Part shown: positions 1-7,793 of the stretch, one piece after another | Position numbering within the stretch: position 1 is the stretch's first letter | How the letters are laid out: each line of letters opens with the position of its first letter | From: Muribaculaceae bacterium Zag1 | GTDB lineage: Bacteria > Bacteroidota > Bacteroidia > Bacteroidales > Muribaculaceae | DNA length: 64,000 bases | Assembly: GCA_002633115.1 (NCBI GenBank) | Contig: NWBJ01000110.1 | Location: 16,470-80,469 of the forward strand | Reading direction: 5' to 3' | Made by a program: the position numbers and the translations under genes | The notes under the pieces: model-generated | What the model saw: the letters and a program-made list of their open reading frames with translations, nothing else | What the model was told of the DNA's origin: nothing | Databases searched by the model: none

Positions 1-60
1 AGGTTTGTGGTTTTTGGTCTTTGGCATTGTTTCCAAAAACTAAAAACCAAAGACCAAACA
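1..60. repeat. T-rich spacer repeat, inverted copy
   Basis: The left edge of the window holds an inverted pair: GGTCTTTGG near 17-25 and CCAAAGACC near 48-56. The right half (TTTCCAAAAACTAAAAACC...) is the reverse complement of the sequence found just before the first two GH92 genes and again near 29.2 kb. It lies directly downstream of the first GH92 stop codon, so it may act as a terminator or be an inert spacer repeat. Confidence 0.6.
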
Positions 61-62
61 CC

Positions 63-2420
63 TTACTGGAGTTCATTAGAAAAAGAGTATGGGGCGGAAT
101 CGGCCGAGGTGCCACGGCTGAGGTTGGGCTCGTCGGTCATTGTGAACACGATTGTGCCGCCGTCTTGCACCATTGGATAGGTGATGTAATTCTTGTCGTA
201 GGGCTTGCCATTGACAGTCATCTTCTCGATGTACCGATTCTCGGGCGAGTTGGCCGGGGCCTCAATCACGAGCTTGTTGCCATTTTCGAGATTGATGGTG
301 GCCTTTTTGAACAAGGGCGAACCGAGAGCATACTCGTCGGTGCCGGGAGCCACGGGATAGAAGCCGAGGGCTGAGAACACATACCAAGCCGAGGTCTGGC
401 CATTGTCTTCGTCTCCGCAATATCCGTCGGGAGTGGGACGATACACGCGGTCCATCACCTCGCGGGTCCAGTATTGAGCCTTCCAAGGCTCGCCAGCCCA
501 GTCGTAGAGGTAAATCATGTGCTGGATGGGCTGGTTGCCGTGAGCATAGTTGCCCATGTTCATCACTTGCATCTCGGTGATCTCGTGGATGGGGAATCCA
601 TAGTAGCTGTCATCGTAGATTGGCGGCACGGTGAATACTGAATCCATCATCTCGACAAAATTCTCCTTGCCACCCATCAGGTCGATCAGGCCCTGGGGGT
701 CGTGGAATACGCTCCAGGTGTAATGCCAGGCGTTGCCCTCGGTGAAGGCATCGCCCCACTTGAGCGGCGAGAAGGGAGTCTCGAAGGTGCCATCGGCATT
801 GCGGCCGCGCATCAGCTTGGTCTCGGGGTCAAAGAGATTTTTGTAGTTGAGGGCGCGCTTGGCGTATAGCTGTTGCTCGGCCTCGGGGCGCCCCAAAGCT
901 TTGGCCAACTGGTAGATGCACCAATCATCATAAGCGTACTCGAGAGTGCGGGCAGCGCTCTCGTTGATCTTCACATCGTAAGGCACATAGCCGAGCTCGT
1001 TGTAGTACTCATGGCCCATGCGGCCAGTTGAGGGTACGGTGGGGTGCTGGTTGTTGGTGCCGTTGACGATGCCAGCCCAGAGGGCAGCGGTGTCGGCCAC
1101 GCAGATGCCCTTGAGGTATGCATCGGCGAGCACTGAGGCTGAGTTGTTGCCCACCATGCAGTTGCGGTGACCGGGCGAGGCCCATTCGGGGAAGAAGCCG
1201 CTCTCTTTGTAGGCATTGATCATACCCTCTTGAATTTCTTGGTTGATTGAGGGGTAGGCCAGGTTGAGCAATGGGAAGAGCGAACGGAATGTATCCCACA
1301 GTCCAGTGTCGGTGTACATGTAGCCAGGGAGCACCTCGCCGTTGTAGGGGCTGTAATGCACGGGCTGACCCTGAGCGTCAATCTCGTAGAATTTGCGGGG
1401 GAAGAGGAGCGAACGATAGAGGCAGCTGTAGAAGGTACGGTCTTGGTCGAGGTCGCCTCCCCCAACATCGATGCGGCCAAGCACATCGTTCCAAGCCTCA
1501 CGGCCCTCATCGACAAGCTGGTCAAAGTCCTTGCCATCAAGCTCCTTGAGGTTGAGAGCTGCTTGGTCAAATGATATAAAGGATGAAGCCACGCGAGCAG
1601 TCACCTGTTCGCCCTTATGGGTTGAGAATCCAACCACGGCGCCAGTGTGCCAGCCTTCGCGCTCAAGCTGGCTCTCGCTCAGGGTGTAGTCGGCGGGAGC
1701 AAGCTTTTGGTCTTTGTTCTTGGGGGCCTTGGTGTTGGCAAAGGTAGCGGTGTATTCAAACGGCTTGCTGAATTCCATCACAAAGTAGTTGCGGAAATTG
1801 TCAGGCACGCCACCGCTGTTGCGAGTAGTGTAGCCAATCACACGCTGCTGTTCGGGCAGAACCTTGACATAACTGCCTTGGTCGAAAGCATCGATGACAA
1901 CCATCGAGGAGTCGCCCTGCGGGAAGGTGAAGCGGAACATCGCAGCCCTCTCGGTAGGGGTAATCTCGGTGACAACGTCAAAGTCGGCCAGGTACACCTT
2001 ATAATAATAAGGCTTGGCCACCTCGCCCATGTGCGAATACCAGCTCTGGCGCTGGTCTTGGTGGAATAGGGGTGCGCCAGTGACGGGCATGATTGAGAAC
2101 TGGCCGTAATCGTTGATCCAAGGGCTGGGCTGGTGGGTCTGCTTGAAACCGCGCAGCTTGTTGGCAGTGTATTGGTACTGCCAACCGTCGCCCATCTGGC
2201 CGGTGACCGGGGTCCAGAAGTTCATACCCCAAGGCCGAGCGATAGCCGGGTAGGTGTTGCCGGCCGAGAGCTCAAAGGTTGACTGTGTGCCTACCATCGT
2301 ACTCACCAAGTCGGCGTAGTCGCGCTTTTGCGCTTGCGGCTCGTTGCTGGTCGAGCAACTCGCCATCACAGCTGCGGTTAGAGAGGTTACCGCAGCTGTG
2401 GTGATAAGGTTGGTTTTCAT
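63..2420 (-). CDS. GH92 family alpha-mannosidase lipoprotein with Glu-to-Gln change in the GNEP motif
   Basis: A 785-residue exo-acting glycoside hydrolase of family GH92, a family of calcium-dependent alpha-mannosidases that trim mannan or host N-glycans. The N-terminus is a lipoprotein signal (AAVMASC), predicting export to the cell envelope. The C-terminal half has the family motif GDEDNGQTSAW and the following GFYPVAPG segment. The motif that reads HGNEP in the second downstream-encoded paralogue and QGNEP in the third reads HGNQP here, with Gln at residue 630. In studied GH92 enzymes the Glu of this motif is the catalytic acid. A Gln there has been linked, as I recall, to family members that cleave mannosyl-phosphate linkages. 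It is the last gene of a three-gene GH92 cluster. Family call is firm; substrate is inference. Confidence 0.93.
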   Translation of the reverse strand: MKTNLITTAAVTSLTAAVMASCSTSNEPQAQKRDYADLVSTMVGTQSTFELSAGNTYPAIARPWGMNFWTPVTGQMGDGWQYQYTANKLRGFKQTHQPSPWINDYGQFSIMPVTGAPLFHQDQRQSWYSHMGEVAKPYYYKVYLADFDVVTEITPTERAAMFRFTFPQGDSSMVVIDAFDQGSYVKVLPEQQRVIGYTTRNSGGVPDNFRNYFVMEFSKPFEYTATFANTKAPKNKDQKLAPADYTLSESQLEREGWHTGAVVGFSTHKGEQVTARVASSFISFDQAALNLKELDGKDFDQLVDEGREAWNDVLGRIDVGGGDLDQDRTFYSCLYRSLLFPRKFYEIDAQGQPVHYSPYNGEVLPGYMYTDTGLWDTFRSLFPLLNLAYPSINQEIQEGMINAYKESGFFPEWASPGHRNCMVGNNSASVLADAYLKGICVADTAALWAGIVNGTNNQHPTVPSTGRMGHEYYNELGYVPYDVKINESAARTLEYAYDDWCIYQLAKALGRPEAEQQLYAKRALNYKNLFDPETKLMRGRNADGTFETPFSPLKWGDAFTEGNAWHYTWSVFHDPQGLIDLMGGKENFVEMMDSVFTVPPIYDDSYYGFPIHEITEMQVMNMGNYAHGNQPIQHMIYLYDWAGEPWKAQYWTREVMDRVYRPTPDGYCGDEDNGQTSAWYVFSALGFYPVAPGTDEYALGSPLFKKATINLENGNKLVIEAPANSPENRYIEKMTVNGKPYDKNYITYPMVQDGGTIVFTMTDEPNLSRGTSADSAPYSFSNELQ

Positions 2421-2429
2421 CCTATATAG

Positions 2430-2462
2430 GGTCTTTGGTTTTTAGTTTTTGGAAACATTACC
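2430..2462. repeat. T-rich spacer repeat
   Basis: GTCTTTGGTTTTTAGTTTTT followed by GGAAACATTACC. It sits about 10 bp upstream of the start of the GH92 gene that begins at 2420. The same string sits just upstream of the GH92 gene that starts at 4781. Reverse-complement copies end the window's left edge and the 4.93-4.96 kb gap. Confidence 0.7.
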
Positions 2463-2525
2463 GTCTCATTTCCTCTGCGATGAAGGATTATCTATAGGAA
2501 TGTTTTATGGGTTATTTTTCACTTT

Positions 2526-4781
2526 TCATTTTTCGCTTTTCATTTTGAAGCGCAGCTCGCCGCCCTGCATCAATTGCTGGTGGGAGAGGAAGGGTTCGGG
2601 GAGTACCTCGCCGTTAAAGCTCACGCTCTCGACATAACGGTTATTACGGTCGAGACCCTCGGCTACTACGTTGAGGGTGTTGCCGTTGCCGAGCTTGACA
2701 GCCATCTCGGGGAAGAACGGAAGGCCCAGCGAGTAGACCGGGTTGCCGGGAGCTACTTGGTAGATGCCCATAGCGTTCATGATGAGCCAAGCCGACATCT
2801 GGCCGCAATCCTCGTTGCCTGACAGTCCGTCGGGCTCGGCGCGGTATTGTTCGTCGTATACTTGAGCAATCAACTCTTGGGTGCGCCAGGGTTGGTCGGC
2901 ATAGTTGTAGAGATGGATGATGTGGTGGGATGGCTCGTTGCCGTGGGCATATTGGCCGATAAGGCCGGTGATGTCGGCTGATACCAGGTCGCCTACCAGC
3001 TCAGATGAGGCTGAGAAGAGCGAGTCGAGCCTTTCGGCAAATTTCTCCTTGCCTCCCATCAGTTCCATTAGGCCGTCAACATCGTGGGGCACAAACCAGG
3101 TCCACTGCCAGGCGGTGCCTTCGCAATAGTCGTCCCCTCGGTGGTCTGAGGCATTGGGCACAAAGGGTGTGCGCCATGAGCCGTCGCTCATCTTGCCGCG
3201 CATAAAGCCGGTCGAGGGGTCGTAATATTGTTGGTAACCCTTGCCGTACTCAAGATATTTCTCAGCGGTGGCACTGTCGCCAGCGGCGAGAGCGAGCTGG
3301 GCAATGCACCAGTCATTATAGGCATATTCGAGAGCCTTGGCTACAGCCTCGTTGTCCTTGTCGGCAGGCACATAGCCGATGGTGTTTTTATAGTATTTGG
3401 CAACGGGCATCAGGTGGGGGAGGACAAGAGCCGGGCACTTGATGCCAGTGGTGTCGTATTCGGCTACGCGGACCGAGGCGCGGAGAGCGTCGTTGATGTC
3501 AAATGAGTTCTGACCCTTGGCTACGGCATCGGCGAAGAGGGATACGGCGTGGTATCCGATCATGCAGCCAGTGTAGTTGCCAGCGAGTTCCCACATGGGG
3601 AGCACACCGCCCTCTTGAGCCTTGGTCAGGAGCGAACGCATAAAATCGTTGTTGATGTCGGGGTCAACGATTGAGAGCAGGGGATGCAGAGCGCGGAAGG
3701 TGTCCCAGAGCGAGAAGATGGTGTAGATGGGTTGGTTCACATCGCCCTGGTGGGGCTTGCGATCCATGCCGAGATAGCGGCCATCGACGTCCATAAAGAG
3801 GTTGGGCGACACGCCGGTATGGTATACAGCGGTATAGAATATCTTCAGGTCATCCTCGTTGGCGCCCTCGGTGGGCACGTCAAAGCGGCCGAGGTATTCG
3901 TTCCAAGCCGAACGAGCGGTGGTGCGGGTGCCGTCAAAGTCCCAAGCGGGCATTTCGGCTGCGAGGTTGGCAGCGGCTCCGTCATAGTCGACAGCTGACA
4001 CTGCTACCTTTACGAGCAGTTGTTCGCCTTCTTGCATAGGCTGGAATTTGAGCAGGGCTTTGCAGCGAGCGTAGGGGCGTCCCTTGGTGTCGATGATGGT
4101 ATCGGTAATCATTTGGCACTCAAAGGACTTAGAGAATTGGGCATCAAAGTAGATTTGCTGGTCAAATGCCCAGTATTTGGTCAGTTTCCAGCCGCGCATC
4201 TCGGTGTCGCTCACTTGCTGGAGCTCCATCTCGAGGTTGTTTTGGTGCTGGATTGAATAGTCCATATCGAGGATGATTCCCGGCTCGTCGGTGGCGGGGA
4301 AGGTAAAGCGGTGTATGGTTGTGCGCTTGGTGCTGGTCATCTCGGCCAGCACTCCATAGCGGTCAAGTTCCACGCTGTAATAGCCAGGTTCGGCTACTTC
4401 GCGGTCGTGGCTGAATCCAGAGGCGTAGGGCAGATTTTGCAGCGTGTCGATTTGGGCATCGATCACCTGCTTGCCCACGGTGGGCATAATCAGGATGTCG
4501 CCATAGTCGGCGCACCCGGTGCCGCTGAGGTGGGTGTGGGAGAAGCCGTTGATTAGGCTGTCGGCGTAATAGTAGCCAGATGAGGCATCCCAGCCGTCGA
4601 TGCGGGTGTCGGGGCTGGGCTGGATCATGCCGTTTGGCACGATGGCGCCGGGGAAAGTGTGGCCGTGACCGCCAGTGCCGATCATTGGATCGACATAGGC
4701 AGCGTAATCGGTCTGAGCAGGCTTAGAGCAAGAGCAAAGGACAGCTCCGGCTGTGAGGGCAAGGATTAAGGTTTTATCCAT
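2526..4781 (-). CDS. GH92 family alpha-mannosidase lipoprotein
   Basis: GH92 exo-alpha-mannosidase, 751 residues from the chosen start. The open frame extends upstream to 4826, but those first 15 codons are translated spacer repeat. The ATG at 4781 instead gives a clean lipoprotein signal (MDKTLILALTAGAVLCSC). The N-terminal beta-domain contains DPMIGTGGHGHTFPGA and GFSHTHLSGTG. The catalytic (alpha/alpha)6 domain contains HGNEPSHH (acid Glu at residue 616) and GNEDCGQMSAW. All the expected catalytic and calcium-site motifs look intact, so it is predicted to be an active exo-mannosidase at the cell surface or in the periplasm. It lies between two other GH92 genes on the same strand. Confidence 0.95.
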   Translation of the reverse strand: MDKTLILALTAGAVLCSCSKPAQTDYAAYVDPMIGTGGHGHTFPGAIVPNGMIQPSPDTRIDGWDASSGYYYADSLINGFSHTHLSGTGCADYGDILIMPTVGKQVIDAQIDTLQNLPYASGFSHDREVAEPGYYSVELDRYGVLAEMTSTKRTTIHRFTFPATDEPGIILDMDYSIQHQNNLEMELQQVSDTEMRGWKLTKYWAFDQQIYFDAQFSKSFECQMITDTIIDTKGRPYARCKALLKFQPMQEGEQLLVKVAVSAVDYDGAAANLAAEMPAWDFDGTRTTARSAWNEYLGRFDVPTEGANEDDLKIFYTAVYHTGVSPNLFMDVDGRYLGMDRKPHQGDVNQPIYTIFSLWDTFRALHPLLSIVDPDINNDFMRSLLTKAQEGGVLPMWELAGNYTGCMIGYHAVSLFADAVAKGQNSFDINDALRASVRVAEYDTTGIKCPALVLPHLMPVAKYYKNTIGYVPADKDNEAVAKALEYAYNDWCIAQLALAAGDSATAEKYLEYGKGYQQYYDPSTGFMRGKMSDGSWRTPFVPNASDHRGDDYCEGTAWQWTWFVPHDVDGLMELMGGKEKFAERLDSLFSASSELVGDLVSADITGLIGQYAHGNEPSHHIIHLYNYADQPWRTQELIAQVYDEQYRAEPDGLSGNEDCGQMSAWLIMNAMGIYQVAPGNPVYSLGLPFFPEMAVKLGNGNTLNVVAEGLDRNNRYVESVSFNGEVLPEPFLSHQQLMQGGELRFKMKSEK

Positions 4782-4783
4782 AT

Positions 4784-4960
4784 AGGTTTTTGGTCTTTGG
4801 TTTTTAGTTTTTGGAAACATTACCAATGGTTTTTGGCCTTTGGCTTTTAGGGGCCTTTGGTTTTTAGTCTTTGGTTTTTGGAAATATTACTGATGGCTTC
4901 AGGTCTTTGGTGTTTAGATTTTGGTATTGTTTCCAAAAACTAAAAACCAAAGACCAAAAA
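4784..4960. repeat. Array of T-rich spacer repeats between GH92 genes
   Basis: The gap between two GH92 genes is almost wholly made of variants of one phrase, GGTCTTTGGTTTTTAG plus TTTTTGGAAACATTACC: a full copy at about 4790-4823, degenerate copies at 4830-4890 and 4902-4925, and a reverse-complement copy at about 4930-4958. The opposite orientation at the two ends would allow a hairpin over the 3' end of the gene that stops at 4961. Confidence 0.7.
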
Positions 4961-7222
4961 CTATTTTTTCATTTTTAGTTCCAGAGTGCCTCCGGCGAGG
5001 ATGTCGGCATGCGAGATGGTATGGCCGTTAGGCAGGGGCTGACCGTTGAGGGTAGCGCTTGCTATATAACGAGCGTCATCGCTAAGTCCTACGGCGCGGA
5101 TGGTGAACTTGTTGCCATTGGCCAGGGTGAGGGTTGACTCAGCGGCCATGGGGGTACCAAGCACGTATTCGCCTCCCACGGGATTCACGGGATAGAATCC
5201 CAAGGCCGAAAGCACAAACCAGGCAGACATCTGGCCCATGTCCTCATTGCCGCACAGGCCATCGGGGGCGTTGGTGTAGAGGGTGGTCATGATTTCATGC
5301 AGACGGTCGGCTCCCTTTTCTGGATTGGGAGTGTAGTGATAGAGGTATGCGGCGTGATGGCCCGGCTCGTTGCCCTGGGCGTACTGGCCAATCATGCCAG
5401 TGCTGAATATGGGCAGCTCGATATCGGGATTGACGTGGCTGAACATATCGTCGAGCTTCTTTTCAAATGCTTTCACTCCGCCCATAGCCTCGATCAGACT
5501 AGGGATGTCGTGCTGCACTGAGAATAGGTACTGCCAGGCGTTGCTCTCGCAGATTTCTTCATCGTATTCCTCGGGCACGAAGTTGGCTGAATAATTGCCT
5601 TTGCGGTCGCGTGGTTGGAAGAATCCGGTGGCGGGATTGAAGGTGTTGAGGTAGTTGGCCGAGCGAGCCATGAACTCGTCATAGATTTCTTGCTCGCCAA
5701 GCTGCTGGGCAATCTGAGCGATGCACCAGTCGTCGTAAGCGTATTCCAGGGTCTTTGACATTGACCAGTCGTGATTGCCCGATGGCACGTAGCCGAGCTG
5801 CATGTAGTCGCCGAGTTGGCGATAGTCAGCATTGCGGGCAGTAGCTACGCTTACATCAAGTGCCTTGCGCATCAGTGCCTCGTCGGTGATGAGGCCTTTG
5901 AGGATGGCATCGGCGATTACGGGAGCCGAATGATAACCAATCATCATGTCGGTCTCTGAGGCCCACATGTTCCATACCGGGAGGCGTCCCAGCTGGTCGC
6001 CAAACTCGATGAGCGATTGAGCCATGTCGGCAGCGCGGTCGGGGGCGATTATGGTATACAGGGGGTGGGCAGCGCGATAGGTGTCCCAAAGCGAGAAGCT
6101 GGAATAGTTGGTCCAGCCATCGGCTTGGTGCACCTGGCCGTCAGGACCGAGGTATTTGCCGTCAAAGTCGGCAAAGATAGTGGGGGCGAGCATCGAGTGA
6201 TAGAGGGCGGTATAAAATACGGTGCGGCGGTCGTCGCGCTCCTTGCCCTCGGCTACGTTGCTGAGGTCGAGCTGGATATTGGAGAGTTCTTTGTTCCACT
6301 GCGCGGTGCATTCGTTGAGGTATTTGTCAAAGTCGATGCTGGTGCCCTCGGCGATAAGGTTGGCGAGTGCGCCTTCTTGGCTTACGCCTGACAGGGCGGT
6401 GACCACTACCAGTTGGTCGCCAGCCTGAGTGTCGTAGTCAAAGGTGGCGGTTACGCCTACCCCCTCGGGAGCGTCAGCGCCGTTGTCGATGGGGGTGCGG
6501 GTGAAGCTCACTGCGCGGAATGGGCTTGAGAAGCGAGTAGCGAAATAGACCTTCTGGTTGCGAGCCCAGCCGTCGGAGTAGCGGTAACCGGCGATGGTAA
6601 CTGAGTCGAGCACCTCGATTTGGCTGTCGACGGTGCGGTCCCAGTTCATAGCCTTGGCCAAGTTGAGGATTACAGCGGCATCACCCTCGGGGAAGGTGTA
6701 ACGCTGGATGCCGCAGCGAGGCGAGGCAGTGAGTTCGACATCGATATCGTAGCTGTCGAGGTGCACGCTGTAATACCCGGCGCGAGCCTCTTCGCGCTCG
6801 TGGGAGAAATATGAGAATACGCCCAGTGGCTCGGGCCCTCTGTGCAGAGGCCTCATCACGGGCATAAATGAAATATCGTAAAGGTCGCCAGCTCCGGTGC
6901 CGCTGAGATGGGTATGAGAGAATCCAGCGATTGTGCTGTCGGGATAGAAATAACCAGAAATGCGGTCCCAACCGGGCAGTCCGTTGTCGGGGCTAAGCTG
7001 CACCATACCGAATGGCGCTTGGGCACCGGGATAGGTGTTGCCAGTAAAGTCCGTGCCGATCATAGGGTTGACCCATTGGGTGAGGTCAGAGGTATGTGTG
7101 TTTTGGTTTGAGCAGGCGCACAGCAGCAAAGCGGCGCCAGCCACAGCTGCGCCGTAGCGCGAGGAGCGGGGTGCCTTGAGGCAAGAGGTCTTAGTACCTT
7201 TATTACGGTGTTGATTTGTCAT
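4961..7222 (-). CDS. GH92 family alpha-mannosidase lipoprotein
   Basis: First gene of the GH92 cluster, 753 residues. A basic N-terminus leads into a hydrophobic stretch and a lipobox (ALLLCAC), so it is an envelope lipoprotein. Family motifs are present in order: NPMIGTDFTGNTYPGAQAPF, GFSHTHLSGTGAGD, QGNEPGHH (acid Glu at residue 619) and GNEDMGQMSAW. Three different GH92 proteins in a row, with no SusC/SusD pair beside them, suggest stepwise removal of differently linked mannoses from one glycan. The gene lies about 90 bp after a terminator-like hairpin and 150-240 bp after a duplicated promoter. Confidence 0.95.
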   Translation of the reverse strand: MTNQHRNKGTKTSCLKAPRSSRYGAAVAGAALLLCACSNQNTHTSDLTQWVNPMIGTDFTGNTYPGAQAPFGMVQLSPDNGLPGWDRISGYFYPDSTIAGFSHTHLSGTGAGDLYDISFMPVMRPLHRGPEPLGVFSYFSHEREEARAGYYSVHLDSYDIDVELTASPRCGIQRYTFPEGDAAVILNLAKAMNWDRTVDSQIEVLDSVTIAGYRYSDGWARNQKVYFATRFSSPFRAVSFTRTPIDNGADAPEGVGVTATFDYDTQAGDQLVVVTALSGVSQEGALANLIAEGTSIDFDKYLNECTAQWNKELSNIQLDLSNVAEGKERDDRRTVFYTALYHSMLAPTIFADFDGKYLGPDGQVHQADGWTNYSSFSLWDTYRAAHPLYTIIAPDRAADMAQSLIEFGDQLGRLPVWNMWASETDMMIGYHSAPVIADAILKGLITDEALMRKALDVSVATARNADYRQLGDYMQLGYVPSGNHDWSMSKTLEYAYDDWCIAQIAQQLGEQEIYDEFMARSANYLNTFNPATGFFQPRDRKGNYSANFVPEEYDEEICESNAWQYLFSVQHDIPSLIEAMGGVKAFEKKLDDMFSHVNPDIELPIFSTGMIGQYAQGNEPGHHAAYLYHYTPNPEKGADRLHEIMTTLYTNAPDGLCGNEDMGQMSAWFVLSALGFYPVNPVGGEYVLGTPMAAESTLTLANGNKFTIRAVGLSDDARYIASATLNGQPLPNGHTISHADILAGGTLELKMKK

Positions 7223-7309
7223 TAGTATAGGGAAAATGGTAATGGTCTATACTATCTACTCTCAAAATCGCCCTTCACTACTTAGTCTAAATCCTAATTT
7301 TTTAAACAA

Positions 7310-7337
7310 AAAAGAGATGTCTCACGACATCTCTTTT
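7310..7337 (-). terminator. Intrinsic terminator or attenuator hairpin before the GH92 cluster
   Basis: A perfect 12-bp inverted repeat, AAAAGAGATGTC / GACATCTCTTTT, with a four-base loop. Read on the minus strand it is followed by a run of T. It lies between the duplicated minus-strand promoter and the GH92 start at 7222, about 40-70 nt after the predicted transcription starts. It could therefore end a short RNA or act as an attenuator for the operon. Confidence 0.7.
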
Positions 7338-7369
7338 CCTTTAAACCTTTATCTTAATCTAATACTATG

Positions 7370-7461
7370 AAAAACACACGTACAAAAGTACATCGATTTT
7401 TTTAACCCACCAAATAAAAACACACGTACAAAAGTACATCGATTTTTTTAACCCACCAAAT
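7370..7461 (-). promoter_or_regulatory. Tandemly duplicated 46-bp promoter for the GH92 cluster
   Basis: Two identical 46-bp units (7370-7415 and 7416-7461). Read on the minus strand each contains TTTG, exactly 20 nt, then TACTTTTG, which fits the Bacteroidetes promoter (TTTG / TAnnTTTG). The -7 boxes lie at 7383-7390 and 7429-7436, and the -33 boxes at 7411-7414 and 7457-7460. The duplication therefore makes two promoters pointing at the GH92 operon. Confidence 0.65.
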
Positions 7462-7631
7462 AAATGTAACAAAAAATGTATATATTAACATTTTTTCACG
7501 TAAAATTCACTAAATCATCAGATTTTCCCCTTAGAGGGTGTGATGCTAAAGATATTTTCACAATTTTAATTTTTTCTTGATGTGTTTTTGGCAGGGGCAT
7601 AAGGCGCTTGAGGCTGATGTGGTGGGCAAAG

Positions 7632-7663
7632 TTTGTGGGAGTGAAAGAATTTTCGTAACTTTG
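7632..7663 (+). promoter_or_regulatory. Promoter of the MATE transporter gene
   Basis: TTTG at 7632-7635, 20 nt, then TAACTTTG at 7656-7663. This places the transcription start near 7670 and gives a leader of about 120 nt before the ATG at 7794. Confidence 0.75.
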
Positions 7664-7683
7664 CACCCAGAAAAATAATCACT

Positions 7684-7779
7684 CGGACTAAGAGCAGAGT
7701 TTTGTAATCCTCATCGGAGGGTCCAATCGTGGAGTTTGGGCTGGATAAGATGACTGGGTAAAACCAATCATCTGGTCCG
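7684..7779 (+). other. Candidate structured 5' leader of the MATE gene
   Basis: A closing helix pairs CGGACT (7684-7689) with GGTCCG (7774-7779). Inside are three small hairpins: CCTC/GAGG (7709-7720), TCCA/TGGA (7722-7733), both with loop ATCG, and GATGACTGG/CCAATCATC (7749-7772) with one mismatch. GGTCC also occurs at 7720-7724, identical to the 3' strand of the closing helix, so an alternative fold is possible. It resembles a riboswitch or attenuator layout but matches no class that I can name. Confidence 0.4.
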
Positions 7780-7793
7780 GCTAAAATTTTATT

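Noticed and set aside
7367..7405. A 12-codon leader peptide (MKNTRTKVHRFF) on the plus strand before the MATE gene
   Set aside because: It lies on the far side of the MATE promoter, so is not in that transcript; its sequence is explained by the duplicated minus-strand promoter, and the second copy lacks the ATG.
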